DNA of 64,000 nucleotides, taken from contig CAKNFP010000001.1 of assembly GCA_930633525.1 (NCBI GenBank), forward strand, positions 3,595,501 to 3,659,500. The letters run 5' to 3'. Below, one piece after another: positions 27,917 to 36,940 of the stretch. Origin of the DNA: Hyphomicrobiales bacterium (GTDB lineage Bacteria > Pseudomonadota > Alphaproteobacteria > Rhizobiales > Beijerinckiaceae). The notes below the pieces were generated by a model that searched no databases, was not told where the DNA came from, and worked only from the letters and a program-made list of their open reading frames with translations. Made by a program: the position numbers and the translations under genes. The number at the start of each line of letters is the position of its first letter. Position 1 is the stretch's first letter.

Positions 27917-28174
27917 TCAGCGCCGCAGCCGGCGGCCATTGGCGCGAACCTTGCGGCGAAGCCGGCTCACGACATGTTCGGCCGCACCGCCCGTCGCAAG
28001 AGTGGCCGCGACCTCGACGAAGGCGGTGACCTTCTCGTCAACCATACGGTTCATTTCCGCCTCTGCCACGGGACCGCCACCGGCCAGCCGCAGCATGCGC
28101 AATGCAATGACTTCCTGAGCCTCGAAACCCAGAAGCGTCACGTCACGCGACAGCCGCATCCACGCTTGCCACAT
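27917..28174 (-). CDS. Conserved small protein (Rhizobiales type)
   Basis: An 85-residue helical protein: MWQAWMRLSRDVTLLGFEAQ, then RMLRLAGGGPVAEAEMNRMVDEKVTAFVEVA and a basic tail RLRRKVRANGRRLRR. The combination of MWQAW, the LAGGGP turn and the Arg-rich end is recurrent in this bacterial order, in proteins of unknown role that look phasin-like. Monocistronic. Confidence 0.7.
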   Translation of the reverse strand: MWQAWMRLSRDVTLLGFEAQEVIALRMLRLAGGGPVAEAEMNRMVDEKVTAFVEVAATLATGGAAEHVVSRLRRKVRANGRRLRR

Positions 28175-28765
28175 GATTCAACCTTCGCAATCTGCTTGTG
28201 AAGCGATCGGCTCCGCGACCAGCCATGGGCGCCGAGGCCAGATTGGCCAAGACTGGAGATGGCCAAATTGAGAGCTGACCAGGGCCGCACCTGACCGGAT
28301 CTGCCTCGTCATCGTCAAAAATGTCGAGGGGTGCACTTCCGTTTGAACGTTGTCCAAAGGCCTACTGCAACTCCGGGGGCAGCGAAAGCCCCGACTCAGC
28401 TTGTTCCCACTGACAATAACGGCGATTCTTTAAGAATCGTTCACTAAGCGCACCTGATATTCCGAAAACACATAGCATAGCCATCGGAAATTCGGCCCTA
28501 TGCGCCAGACGCGACACTTATCCACCGACAAGCCTAATGGATGGTGTTTTGCAGACGAATGTCAGAACATCTGCGTGATGCGTCGCGCATGACGATTTGG
28601 CGCATGGCTGATTTGCCTTCACGTCCCCCCGCGGAAGGCGTCGGTCGTGTATAGGGTGGAGCCAGCCGCGCCGGAGGCTTCGTCCATGTCTCTTAGCTCA
28701 TCTCTGAGCTCGTATCCTGGTCCAGCCTCTTGGCGCGTAGCCTGCCCTCCGATCGAGTTACCCTT
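28175..28765. other. Intergenic region upstream of the TerC-family gene
   Basis: About 590 bases without a supported gene. A perfect palindrome lies at 28423-28439. I looked for a yybP-ykoY (manganese) riboswitch before the TerC gene and did not find its conserved elements. Confidence 0.45.
28423..28439. promoter_or_regulatory. Palindrome with two GANTC sites
   Basis: CGATTCTT-T-AAGAATCG is a perfect inverted repeat. Each arm contains a GANTC methylation site (28424-28428 and 28434-28438). It could be an operator or a methylation-sensitive promoter element about 330 bases before the TerC-family gene. Confidence 0.4.
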
Positions 28766-29500
28766 ATGCTCTTCGACCCGCAAATCCTGCTTCAGATCCT
28801 GCAAATCGCCTGGATCGACCTGCTTCTGTCAGGCGACAATGCCGTCGTCATCGCATTGGCCTGCCGCTCTCTGCCGGCGCGGCAGAAGCGCGTCGGTATC
28901 TTTTTAGGGGCGAGCACCGCCGTCTGCCTCAGGATTATTTTCGCGCTGATCATCAGCTATCTGCTGGAACTGCCTTTCCTGCGCATCGCAGGCAGCCTTC
29001 TTCTCCTATGGATCGCCGTGAAGCTTGCGGTCGGGGAGGAAGACAGCGAGCACCACATCCGCGAGAGCACCAGCTTGTGGCAGGCGGTACGCACCATCGC
29101 CATCGCCGATGCCGTCATGAGTCTGGACAATGTCGTCGCCATATCGGCAGCCGCTCACGGCAATCCATGGCTTTTCATCTTTGGTCTCGTGCTGTCGATC
29201 CCGCTTATCATGGTAGGGTCCACGCTGATCATGGCCTTGCTCGAACGCTATCCCATCTTCGTCTGGGCGGGCGCGTTGCTTCTCGGCTGGATCGCCGGCG
29301 AAATGCTCGTCTCGGATCCTCTGGTCGTGGCACAGCTCAGCTCGGTCGGCTCCGGGCTCGCCTTTCCGGATGCAGCCCATGACGGAGCGCTCATGCCAGT
29401 CTCGCAGGTGTTGTACTCGGCCGCCGCAATCGGGGCACTGATCGTGCTGGCAACTGCCGGCGCGCTCAAATGGTCGCGCCGCCGGGAAGGAGAAATCTAG
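28766..29500 (+). CDS. TerC-family integral membrane protein (YjbE type)
   Basis: A 244-residue protein with seven to eight membrane helices. The two TerC half-motifs are LLSGDNAVVIALACR near the N-terminus and SLDNVVAISAAAHG in the middle; their buried Asp-Asn pairs are thought to bind a metal ion. The family is linked to manganese export in several bacteria and to tellurium resistance by name only. I chose the start MLFDPQILLQIL (28766) because the first helix begins there; a start at 28730 would add 12 residues. Single gene, convergent with the phosphatase gene. Confidence 0.85.
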   Translation: MLFDPQILLQILQIAWIDLLLSGDNAVVIALACRSLPARQKRVGIFLGASTAVCLRIIFALIISYLLELPFLRIAGSLLLLWIAVKLAVGEEDSEHHIRESTSLWQAVRTIAIADAVMSLDNVVAISAAAHGNPWLFIFGLVLSIPLIMVGSTLIMALLERYPIFVWAGALLLGWIAGEMLVSDPLVVAQLSSVGSGLAFPDAAHDGALMPVSQVLYSAAAIGALIVLATAGALKWSRRREGEI

Positions 29501-29547
29501 AGCCAAGGTCCGCGACCGACCGCCGTGCTCCGGGAAAAGCACTCGCC

Positions 29548-30000
29548 TCAGGGCAGCTTTGAAAGACGCTGGAGAATGCGCTGGGTCAACTGGTCGCGGA
29601 CGCTGCGATAGGCATCGAGCCTCTGGTCGCGCGTCCCTTCTGTGGCGGTGGGGTCGTGAGTTGGCCAGTATTCCACATCGAAAGCATGCGTCCGCGTCAG
29701 TTCGAGCGACTGGTGATGGGCCTCCGGGGAGAGGGTCACGATCAGGTCGAAACTCAAATCGGCGAGATCATCCAGTGACTGCGGGCTGTGATCTCCGATT
29801 GCAACGCCGATCTCGTCCATGACCGCCACGGCGAAGGGATCGAGTTCATCAGGCCGGACGCCACAAGACGTGACGTAGATCGTGCGGCCGAAGAAATGAC
29901 GGGCAATGCCCGCCGCCATCGGCGAGCGCACAGCGTTGTGGGCACACATGAACAGAATCGCCCGTACCTCGCGAGCGCCGGCAGGCGACAGCTCTGCCAT
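29548..30000 (-). CDS. Low-molecular-weight protein-tyrosine-phosphatase / ArsC-like protein
   Basis: A 150-residue cytoplasmic enzyme. The P-loop is MCAHNAVRSPMA (nucleophile Cys19, Arg25, Ser26) and the general acid is Asp116 in THDPTATEG. Family members dephosphorylate protein tyrosine or reduce arsenate; the sequence does not show the extra cysteines of thioredoxin-coupled arsenate reductases. It is the last gene of the hisD-UPF0262 operon, four bases after the UPF0262 stop, as in many Rhizobiales. Confidence 0.87.
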   Translation of the reverse strand: MAELSPAGAREVRAILFMCAHNAVRSPMAAGIARHFFGRTIYVTSCGVRPDELDPFAVAVMDEIGVAIGDHSPQSLDDLADLSFDLIVTLSPEAHHQSLELTRTHAFDVEYWPTHDPTATEGTRDQRLDAYRSVRDQLTQRILQRLSKLP

Positions 30001-30004
30001 GGGC

Positions 30005-30505
30005 TCACCCCTTCCAGTGCAACGCGAAGATCAGGGTGAACAGGCGCCGGGCCGTGTCGAAATCAACCTCAACCTTGCCGTTGAGCCGGTCCCGCAGAAG
30101 TTCGGAGGCTTCGTTGTGCAGTCCCCGGCGCCCCATGTCGATCGCCTCGATCTGCGCCGGGGTCGCGCTGCGGATCGCCGCGTAATAGCTGTCGCAAACG
30201 AGCCTGTAGTCCTTGATCACCCGGCGAAAAGGCGTGAGGGATAGCACGTGGGCGATCACCGCCTCGCCATTTTCACGGCGGATGTCCAGCGCGAGCTTCT
30301 TCTCCACAAGCGAAATGCCGAGGCAATAGGGACCCCCTTCATCACCCGGTATGGCGAAGGAGTTGGCCTCGACGATATCCCAGATGGCGACAGCACGCTC
30401 GTGTTCCTGGTCGGGATTGCCCCGGCCGATGGACACTTCATCAAGCGTGACGGAAACGAGGCGGCGGCGAAGCGTTGCGTCTCCCAACCCTGTCTCCTGT
30501 CTCAC
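30005..30505 (-). CDS. UPF0262 family protein
   Basis: A 166-residue protein. [36 protein letters not shown] and [20 protein letters not shown] are the family hallmarks. Function unknown, but it is nearly always next to hisD in alphaproteobacteria, as here. The GTG start at 30505 directly follows the hisD stop codon (TGA-GTG). Confidence 0.93.
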   Translation of the reverse strand: MRQETGLGDATLRRRLVSVTLDEVSIGRGNPDQEHERAVAIWDIVEANSFAIPGDEGGPYCLGISLVEKKLALDIRRENGEAVIAHVLSLTPFRRVIKDYRLVCDSYYAAIRSATPAQIEAIDMGRRGLHNEASELLRDRLNGKVEVDFDTARRLFTLIFALHWKG

Positions 30506-31831
30506 TCATCGATTAAGGCGGATGCTGACTGAACGCGCATGGGCATCAAGCCCCTCTGCCCGGCCAAGAGCGATCGCGGCCGGACCGAGAGCCGCGAGGC
30601 TGTCGGGCGTGCATTGCAGGATAGACGTCCGCTTCATGAAGTCGAGTACCCCGAGCCCGGATGAGAAGCGCGCCGAACGCGCGGTCGGCAACACGTGGTT
30701 GGAGCCCCCGACATAGTCGCCGATCGCTTCGGGAGTATGACCACCGAGGAAAATTGCACCAGCGTTGCGGATGCGTCCCGCGAGTTCCTCGGCGTCCTTC
30801 GCGATGATCTCAAGATGCTCCGGCGCCAGACGATCGACCAGCGGGACCGCCGCGGCCAAGGAAGGCACATGGATGATGGCGCCGAAGTCCCGCCAGCTGG
30901 CATCGGCGATCTCCCGGCGCGGCAGGGTCGCAAGCTGTCCTTCGACTGATGCTTTCACCGCCGTGGCCAACGCGCGATCATCGGTGATGAGGATGGATTG
31001 GGCTGCCGTGTCGTGCTCGGCCTGGGCGAGGAGATCCGCGGCGATCCATTCCGGATTGGCCGAGGCATCCGCCAGCACCAGGACCTCGGACGGACCGGCG
31101 ATCATGTCGATGCCCACCCGCCCGAATACACGCCGCTTGGCGGCCGCCACATAGGCGTTGCCCGGGCCCACGATCTTGTCGACGGGCCGAATTCTATCCG
31201 TGCCGCAGGCCAGCGCGGCGATGGCCTGCGCACCGCCGATGCGATAGACCTCATCCACGCCCGCAAGGCGCGCGGCGGCGAAGACCAGCGGATTGACCGC
31301 GCCGTCGGGTGTCGGAACGACCATCACGACGCGCTCGACCCCAGCAACCTTGGCAGGCACCGCATTCATCAGCACGGACGATGGATAGCTCGCCGTGCCG
31401 CCGGGCACGTAGATCCCGACGGCTCCGATCGCCGTCCAGCGCCAGCCGAGGGTCACGCCAAGAGCATCCGTGAAACGCTCATCCCTGGGCAATTGGCGGC
31501 TGTGATAAGCCTCGATCCGGTCGCGGGCCGTCTGGAGCGCCGCCAGCGTGTCGCTGTCGCAGGCGCCGGCTGCCGCATCGAGCTCATCCTCGCTCACCCG
31601 CAGGGTGTCCGGGGTCAGCTCAAGCCGGTCGAACTGGCGCGAGAAATCGATCACCGCCTGGTCGCCGCCCTCGATGACGGCCTGTACGATGCGGGCGACG
31701 GCTTGGTCGACCTCCTCGGAGACCTCACGCTTCATGGCAAGAAGGTCAGCAAAGCGGGCGGGAAAATCGGCTGCCGCGCTGTTGAGCTCGAGCGGGCCGC
31801 CGGCGGGCGAAGTGTCTGGCGCTTTGGTCAT
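30506..31831 (-). CDS. hisD: Histidinol dehydrogenase
   Basis: A 441-residue enzyme for the last two steps of histidine biosynthesis (L-histidinol to L-histidine, two NAD+). Conserved signs: GIYVPGGTASYPSSVLMN (substrate loop), VGPGNAYVAAAKR, the zinc-ligand stretch LLAQAEHD, LAPEHLEI with the catalytic Glu-His pair, and FLGGHTPEAIGDYVGGSNH with the second Asp and His. Length is normal. Fifty bases downstream of the DUF2948 gene and coupled to UPF0262. Confidence 0.97.
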   Translation of the reverse strand: MTKAPDTSPAGGPLELNSAAADFPARFADLLAMKREVSEEVDQAVARIVQAVIEGGDQAVIDFSRQFDRLELTPDTLRVSEDELDAAAGACDSDTLAALQTARDRIEAYHSRQLPRDERFTDALGVTLGWRWTAIGAVGIYVPGGTASYPSSVLMNAVPAKVAGVERVVMVVPTPDGAVNPLVFAAARLAGVDEVYRIGGAQAIAALACGTDRIRPVDKIVGPGNAYVAAAKRRVFGRVGIDMIAGPSEVLVLADASANPEWIAADLLAQAEHDTAAQSILITDDRALATAVKASVEGQLATLPRREIADASWRDFGAIIHVPSLAAAVPLVDRLAPEHLEIIAKDAEELAGRIRNAGAIFLGGHTPEAIGDYVGGSNHVLPTARSARFSSGLGVLDFMKRTSILQCTPDSLAALGPAAIALGRAEGLDAHARSVSIRLNR

Positions 31832-31881
31832 TCGTCTCTGGCTACATCAATGGTCTGGAAACAGGCGGATGAGTGCCGCGA

Positions 31882-32310
31882 TCAGGACGTTTCATGACGG
31901 GGACGGCCGGGTGCATCCCAAGCCGGCCCGAGGTCCCGCAACTGGGCCTCGATGCACTCGACGCGCAGCTCGATCGCCGCTCCGCCCGAGAACAATAGCA
32001 ACACCAGGCCGGATGGTGCCTCCGTCTCGATGAAATCGATGGCGAGCAAGTTGAGAACCTCGCCGTTGCTGGCCGGATCGATCTTGGTGCGGCGAACGCG
32101 TTCAACCTGGTTGAAATGCAGGGCGGCGAGCCGCCGCTGCGGCTTGCCCTCGGCGGGAACCTCCCAGTCGAAGCGGTGGACGGCCATCGCGAAGCAGCGC
32201 CTGTGCGGCAGATAGGTCAGATCCTCGACACGCAACAGCGCATCCTGGAGATGGGCCGAGATGACGGACAAGTCTTCGCGGTCGAGGGCAATAAGCTTGA
32301 TCTCGTCCAT
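31882..32310 (-). CDS. DUF2948 family protein
   Basis: A 142-residue protein beginning MDEIKLIALDREDLSVISAH. The conserved stretches QDALLRVEDLTYLPHRRCFA and LLAIDFIETEAPSGLVLLLF fit DUF2948. Function unknown. The ATG at 32310 is where family proteins start; the frame is open to 32358. It is first in the DUF2948-hisD-UPF0262-phosphatase operon, a fixed gene order in this bacterial order. Confidence 0.9.
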   Translation of the reverse strand: MDEIKLIALDREDLSVISAHLQDALLRVEDLTYLPHRRCFAMAVHRFDWEVPAEGKPQRRLAALHFNQVERVRRTKIDPASNGEVLNLLAIDFIETEAPSGLVLLLFSGGAAIELRVECIEAQLRDLGPAWDAPGRPRHETS

Positions 32311-32549
32311 TTCCGGTCCCCATGCGTCTCTGAAAACACCAAAAATTGACGCACTCATGGTTTGTTATCCGCCGGTCGGGGCCGACGCAACAGATGCGGC
32401 GGCTCCGGCGTCGATGAAACATTCCCCGGCATCGAGCGTTGAGGCATAAAACTCAATTCGCGCGGATCGTGTCATCGGCTTCGCTACTCTCTGACTATTC
32501 GCCCCCTTGAGACTGCTCATGCAGCATCATGTGGGGTTTGGAGGAAACA

Positions 32550-32924
32550 ATGTCTCTTCGCCTTTTTCTGTCGCTGTTCGCGATACTCGTGGCCGGCTGG
32601 ATGGCGGTGCCCCAGACAGCGCTGGCCCAGTATGCCCCTCCGGGCTACGGACGCGACTATTATGATGATCGTGGGCCGCCACGCTATGATCCCCGTGAGG
32701 AAAGGCGTCGTGAAGAGTGGCGCCGCCAGCAGGAGTGGGAACGCCGCAACGACCGCCGCGGTGATTGGGACGATCGTCGCGGCGGCTGGGACGATCGGCG
32801 GGGTCCAAGGGGTGGCCGTTACTGCGTGACCTCCCGCGGAAGCTGCCCGGCTGTCGGTCCTTCAGGAGGTCCCTGCCGCTGCGACATCCCTGGCTTCGGG
32901 CGTAAACGCGGCATCATCCAGTAG
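32550..32924 (+). CDS. Secreted Arg/Asp-rich protein with C-terminal cysteine motif
   Basis: A 124-residue exported protein. Signal peptide at about 1-26 (LFLSLFAILVAGWMAVPQTALA-Q). The middle (about 27-88) is highly charged and repetitive (RREEWRRQQEWERRNDRR, then GDWDDRRGGWDDRRGPRGG). The C-terminus has four Cys in a compact pattern: RYCVTSRGSCPA and PCRCDIPGFG. Start ATG has GGAGG nearby. Similar short exported proteins occur in related bacteria with no known role. A strong terminator follows. Confidence 0.75.
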   Translation: MSLRLFLSLFAILVAGWMAVPQTALAQYAPPGYGRDYYDDRGPPRYDPREERRREEWRRQQEWERRNDRRGDWDDRRGGWDDRRGPRGGRYCVTSRGSCPAVGPSGGPCRCDIPGFGRKRGIIQ

Positions 32925-32951
32925 CCGCGACGACGGGATACCCTAAAAGCC

Positions 32952-32983
32952 AAACCGCCGCTGTCGCCAGCGGCGGTTTTTTT
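32952..32983 (+). terminator. Rho-independent terminator
   Basis: A 12-bp stem (32952-32963 with 32968-32979) with a TCGC loop and a run of seven T. It ends the secreted-protein gene and, with the A-run on the other side, may also serve murA, which is convergent. Confidence 0.92.
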
Positions 32984-33070
32984 GATGCTCTGGTTTGGCC
33001 ACGAGCGTTGCCTCATTTCCCTGGAAGCATGCAACGCATGCGGTCACGCACAGGGGGGGCAGGCCTGCAC

Positions 33071-34360
33071 TCAGCCGGAGATGCGCTCGATTCGGGCGCC
33101 GCAGCGTCCAAGCTTGGCCTCAAGCGCCTCGAAGCCGCGATCAAGATGGTAGACGCGGTTCACCATGGTTTCACCCTCGGCCGCGAGGGCTGCGATGACG
33201 AGTGAAACCGAGGCACGCAGGTCGGTCGCCATGACGGGCGCGCCCTTGAGCCGCTCGACGCCGTCGACATAGGCGACATCGCCATCAAGACGAATGCGGG
33301 CGCCGAGGCGCGCCAGCTCCTGCACGTGCATGAAGCGGTTCTCGAAGATAGTCTCGCGGATACGGGTCGTCCCCTTGGCCCGGGTCATAAGGGCCATCAG
33401 CTGCGCCTGCAAATCGGTCGGGAAGCCGGGGAAGGGCTGCGTCGTGACATCAACGCTGGCAAGGCCAGCGCCATTGCGCTTCACGCGGATGCCCTCATTG
33501 CTGACACTGATCTCCGCTCCGGCCTCGACCAGCACATCGAGCGCCGACTGCAGAAGGTCCGGCTCGGCGCCTTCAAGGAGAACATCGCCCCCGGTCATGG
33601 CAACTGCCATGGCATAGGTGCCGGTCTCGATGCGATCGGGCAGCACGGAATGCTCCGCTCCGCCAAGGCTGGTCACCCCTTCCACGACAATGCGCGTCGT
33701 GCCGGCGCCGGTGATTCGCGCGCCCATCTTCGCGAGGCAGAGGGCGAGATCGGTCACCTCCGGCTCGCAAGCCGCGTTCTCGATAACCGTGGTGCCTTCA
33801 GCCAGCACGGCCGCCATCAGCGCGGTGTGGGTGCCACCCACCGTGACCTTGGGGAAGGTGATTTCCGCGCCGCGCAAGCCCTTCGGGGCACGCGCGAGCA
33901 CATAGCCCGCGTCGATCTCGATCTCGGCACCGAGTCGTTCCAGCGCCATCAGTAAGAGATCGACAGGCCGCGTGCCGATCGCGCAGCCACCCGGCAACGA
34001 GACCCGCGCCTGCCCCATCCGCGCCACAAGAGGGCCGAGCACCCAGAAGCTTGCCCGCATGCGCGACACGAGCTCATACGGAGCAACCGTATCAATGATG
34101 CTGCTGGCCTTGAGGCGGATGGTCTGCCCGGTCTCCGCCGTCTGGCCAGGACGCTTGCCCGCGATGCTGTGGTCCACGCCGTGATTGCCGAGGATCCGCA
34201 GGAGAAGCCCGACATCTGCAAGGCGGGGAACGTTGTGCAATTCCAGCGTCTCCTCCGTGAGGAGGGAGGCGATCATGAGGGGCAGGGCCGCGTTCTTGGC
34301 CCCGGAGATGGGCAGCGTACCAACAAGCGGCTCGCCCCCCACGATGCGAATTCGATCCAT
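33071..34360 (-). CDS. murA: UDP-N-acetylglucosamine 1-carboxyvinyltransferase
   Basis: A 429-residue enzyme of the first committed step of peptidoglycan synthesis (adds enolpyruvate from PEP to UDP-GlcNAc). Lys22-Asn23 in SGAKNAALP and the PEP-binding Cys126 in [13 protein letters not shown] are present, the latter being the fosfomycin target. [16 protein letters not shown] and [17 protein letters not shown] are also typical. ATG 34360 is preferred; a TTG six bases upstream is possible. It follows a small gene by a few bases. Confidence 0.97.
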   Translation of the reverse strand: MDRIRIVGGEPLVGTLPISGAKNAALPLMIASLLTEETLELHNVPRLADVGLLLRILGNHGVDHSIAGKRPGQTAETGQTIRLKASSIIDTVAPYELVSRMRASFWVLGPLVARMGQARVSLPGGCAIGTRPVDLLLMALERLGAEIEIDAGYVLARAPKGLRGAEITFPKVTVGGTHTALMAAVLAEGTTVIENAACEPEVTDLALCLAKMGARITGAGTTRIVVEGVTSLGGAEHSVLPDRIETGTYAMAVAMTGGDVLLEGAEPDLLQSALDVLVEAGAEISVSNEGIRVKRNGAGLASVDVTTQPFPGFPTDLQAQLMALMTRAKGTTRIRETIFENRFMHVQELARLGARIRLDGDVAYVDGVERLKGAPVMATDLRASVSLVIAALAAEGETMVNRVYHLDRGFEALEAKLGRCGARIERISG

Positions 34361-34366
34361 CGACAA

Positions 34367-34588
34367 TCAGTCCTCTTTCACTGGACGCTGCCCGCCCGCC
34401 CCATGAGTATCTGCTCTATGGCTATCCACCGCATGATCATGCGGCGCAGCCGCCGGCGAAATGCCCGCCGGCTGGTCCGACACCCCCGCCTTGCGCGCCC
34501 GACCCTGCTCCTTGCGGCGTTTCAGGTTGTCGCGCAAGGCCGCGGCCAGCCGTGCCTGCCGGCGCGGGTCGGTCTCACCTTTCGTCAT
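34367..34588 (-). CDS. Small basic protein upstream of murA
   Basis: A 73-residue protein starting MTKGETDPRRQARLAAALRDNLKRRKEQGR. The Arg-rich RRxARLAxALRxNLKRRK start is found in small proteins before murA in many Rhizobiales; the tail (His, Ala, Pro rich) is not conserved. Its stop is just before the murA start, so it is co-transcribed. Function unknown. Confidence 0.7.
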   Translation of the reverse strand: MTKGETDPRRQARLAAALRDNLKRRKEQGRARKAGVSDQPAGISPAAAPHDHAVDSHRADTHGAGGQRPVKED

Positions 34589-35013
34589 GGCGGTCCGTGA
34601 TCAGCCTGCTCATCCGCGTTGTCTTGCCCGTGAGCCATGCGCCGAGCACGGCGCGCGAAGCTCCCGATGAAAAGCGATAGACATCTCCGGGCTGTGTCAC
34701 AAGGGCCAAGGAACGCCGCCCTTGCGCAAGGGTCAGCGAATCCTTGACGCGATAGCCCAAAAGGAACGGGATCGTCCGATCCGCAAAGCCTGAAGTGGCC
34801 ACTTCCAGGATGACTATCCCTGGCGGGGTTGGGCATTTTGTCCTTCGAGATTTGTGACCTGCGGCGTCTCGACGTCTTGTGTCATTCGCGCCAATATGGA
34901 ATTCCTCAAAATGTGACACGCATGGCTTGCCTTGGAGCACAGCTGGCGATGTCGCCTTGATGCAGGGCAGGACCGCGATTGCAGGCGATCAGGCTCGCTG
35001 AATGGGACGCCGC
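34589..35013. other. Region between the murA operon and hemA
   Basis: About 425 bases. One minus-strand frame (34575-34940) has a protein-like second half (PFLLGYRVKDSLTLAQGRR), but it overlaps the start of the small gene and has no recognised family, so I do not call it a gene. Promoters for the divergent operons should be here. Confidence 0.35.
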
Positions 35014-36240
35014 ATGATCTACGACCATTTCTTCCGCTCCGCCCTTGATACGCTGCACGACGAGCGGCGCTACCGTGTTTTCACGACGCTGGAGCGTGAC
35101 GTCGAACGGTTTCCGCGCGCCATCTGGCATTCGTCGGACGGGCCGCGTGATGTGGTCGTGTGGTGCACCAACGATTATCTGGGCATGAGCCGGCACGCGG
35201 TCACGATCGAGGCGGCCACGCGGACGGCCCAGCGCATGGGCGTCGGCGCGGGCGGCACCCGCAACATCGCCGGCACCAGCCTGCCGATCGTCGAGCTTGA
35301 AAAATCCCTGGCGCGGATCCACGGCAAGGAGAAGGCGCTTGTCTTCACGTCCGGCTACGTCTCCAACGAGACGGGCATCGCCACGATCGCACGGCTCCTC
35401 CCGAACTGCCTTATTCTCTCCGACGAGCAGAACCACAACTCGATGATCGAGGGCGTGCGCCGCTCCGGCGCCGAGAAGGTCATCTTCCGGCACAACGACC
35501 TCACCCATCTCGAAGAACTCCTGGCGACTGCCGATCCGGCACGGCCCAAGCTTATCGTGTTCGAAAGTGTCTATTCGATGGACGGCGACGTCGCGCCGAT
35601 CCACGCCATCTGTGACCTCGCTGAACGATATGGCGCGATGACCTATATCGACGAGGTCCATGCGGTTGGCCTCTATGGCGCGTCGGGCGGCGGCTATGCC
35701 GAGGAAGTCGGCGCGCTCGATCGCCTGGACGTCATCGAGGCGACATTGGCCAAGGGCTTCGGCTGCATCGGTGGCTATCTCGCGGCGAGCGACCTGATCA
35801 TCGATGCGATCCGCTCCAACGCGCATGGCTTCATCTTCACCACCGCCCTCCCCCCGGCCATCGCCGCCGCCGCCCATGCGGCTGTGGAGCATCTGTCGGC
35901 CAGTGGCGAGGAGCGTCGCCGGCACCGCGCCCAGGTGGCGCGCACCAAGGCCGTCCTCAATGCCGCCGGGCTGCCGGTCAAGTCGAACCCGACGCATATC
36001 GTGCCAGTCATCGTCGGCGACCCCGAACTGACCAAGCGGGCGAGCGACCTGCTGCTCGTCGAGCACGGCATCTATGTGCAGCCCATCAACTATCCAACGG
36101 TGCCCCGTGGCACCGAGCGGCTGCGTATTACTCCGACACCTTTCCACAGCGACGATCTCATCGCCGACCTCGCCGACGGGCTCGTCGCGGTATGGCAGAA
36201 GCTCGGCCTGACCTTGCGGCCGCAGGCTGCGGCAGCGTGA
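35014..36240 (+). CDS. hemA: 5-aminolevulinate synthase
   Basis: A 408-residue PLP enzyme that condenses glycine and succinyl-CoA to 5-aminolevulinate, the first step of heme and tetrapyrrole synthesis by the C4 (Shemin) route of alphaproteobacteria. Features: [67 protein letters not shown] (Asp213, His216), PLP lysine Lys247 in TLAKGFG, and [20 protein letters not shown]. By homology the protein starts at MIYDHFF (35014); ATG 35002 is four codons upstream. Single gene. Confidence 0.96.
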   Translation: MIYDHFFRSALDTLHDERRYRVFTTLERDVERFPRAIWHSSDGPRDVVVWCTNDYLGMSRHAVTIEAATRTAQRMGVGAGGTRNIAGTSLPIVELEKSLARIHGKEKALVFTSGYVSNETGIATIARLLPNCLILSDEQNHNSMIEGVRRSGAEKVIFRHNDLTHLEELLATADPARPKLIVFESVYSMDGDVAPIHAICDLAERYGAMTYIDEVHAVGLYGASGGGYAEEVGALDRLDVIEATLAKGFGCIGGYLAASDLIIDAIRSNAHGFIFTTALPPAIAAAAHAAVEHLSASGEERRRHRAQVARTKAVLNAAGLPVKSNPTHIVPVIVGDPELTKRASDLLLVEHGIYVQPINYPTVPRGTERLRITPTPFHSDDLIADLADGLVAVWQKLGLTLRPQAAAA

Positions 36241-36357
36241 GTCCACAGACAAGCGTGGAAGAACGCATTTAATGGCATTTGCGCGCTTGCGCGGGCGAAT
36301 ACCTTGTGGCAGTGTCCGCCCGCTTCCAGGCAGGCACGCGCCGCCGGATGTCAACTA

Positions 36358-36432
<75 letters not shown>

Positions 36433-36625
36433 TTTCCCCTTCCCTTCCAGACCCCGGTTGCACAGGCTAAAGCGCGCCCGCAGGCGCGGCCGTCCGGATG
36501 GCGCGAAGGCAGCACCTGAAACTCCGCTCCCCATATTTTCCATTGCGAAGGGCGGAGGTTTGGCCGACAAATCGGGCAGGTCAACCCGTGCGGGGATAGT
36601 CCCGCCATCAGCCGGTCATCCCGCC

Positions 36626-36910
36626 ATGTCGATCCAACCCGAGACATTCGTGCGCGGACGGGCCCTGGCAGAGGTCCTGCGCTCGCCCGATATCGATCAT
36701 CGCGCCGAGATCGAAGCCTTCATCGAACCGTTCGAGGAGACGGACGGGCTGCTCGCCGCCACGTCGGCGGTGATGGCGCTGGCCGACGCCTTCGTCGGAA
36801 CGCGGCGCGGGCTCGCCGAGGATGCCGTGCGGCCCCTGGTCGATGCCGCGATCGCCGCCGGCTACAATGCGGAATACAAGGCGCGGATGGCTGAGGATCG
36901 CAAGGCTTGA
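36626..36910 (+). CDS. Hypothetical protein
   Basis: A 94-residue acidic, helical protein: FVRGRALAEVLRSPDIDHRA, EIEAFIEPFEETDGLLAATS, then LVDAAIAAGYNAEYKARMAE. Not recognised. The ATG at 36626 is the likely start; the frame is open to 36458 but that part looks non-coding. It lies 30 bases before the alcohol dehydrogenase gene on the same strand and may be co-transcribed. Confidence 0.6.
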   Translation: MSIQPETFVRGRALAEVLRSPDIDHRAEIEAFIEPFEETDGLLAATSAVMALADAFVGTRRGLAEDAVRPLVDAAIAAGYNAEYKARMAEDRKA

Positions 36911-36940
36911 ATCAGGTCTGCGCGCGAGAGGGCGACGGCG

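Noticed and set aside
28600..28765. Possible yybP-ykoY manganese riboswitch before the TerC-family gene
   Set aside because: Such riboswitches often precede TerC genes, but the conserved loop sequences are not visible here.
34575..34940. A 121-codon minus-strand frame before the small murA-linked gene
   Set aside because: Overlaps the start of a better supported gene, has no ribosome site or known family; only the second half looks protein-like.
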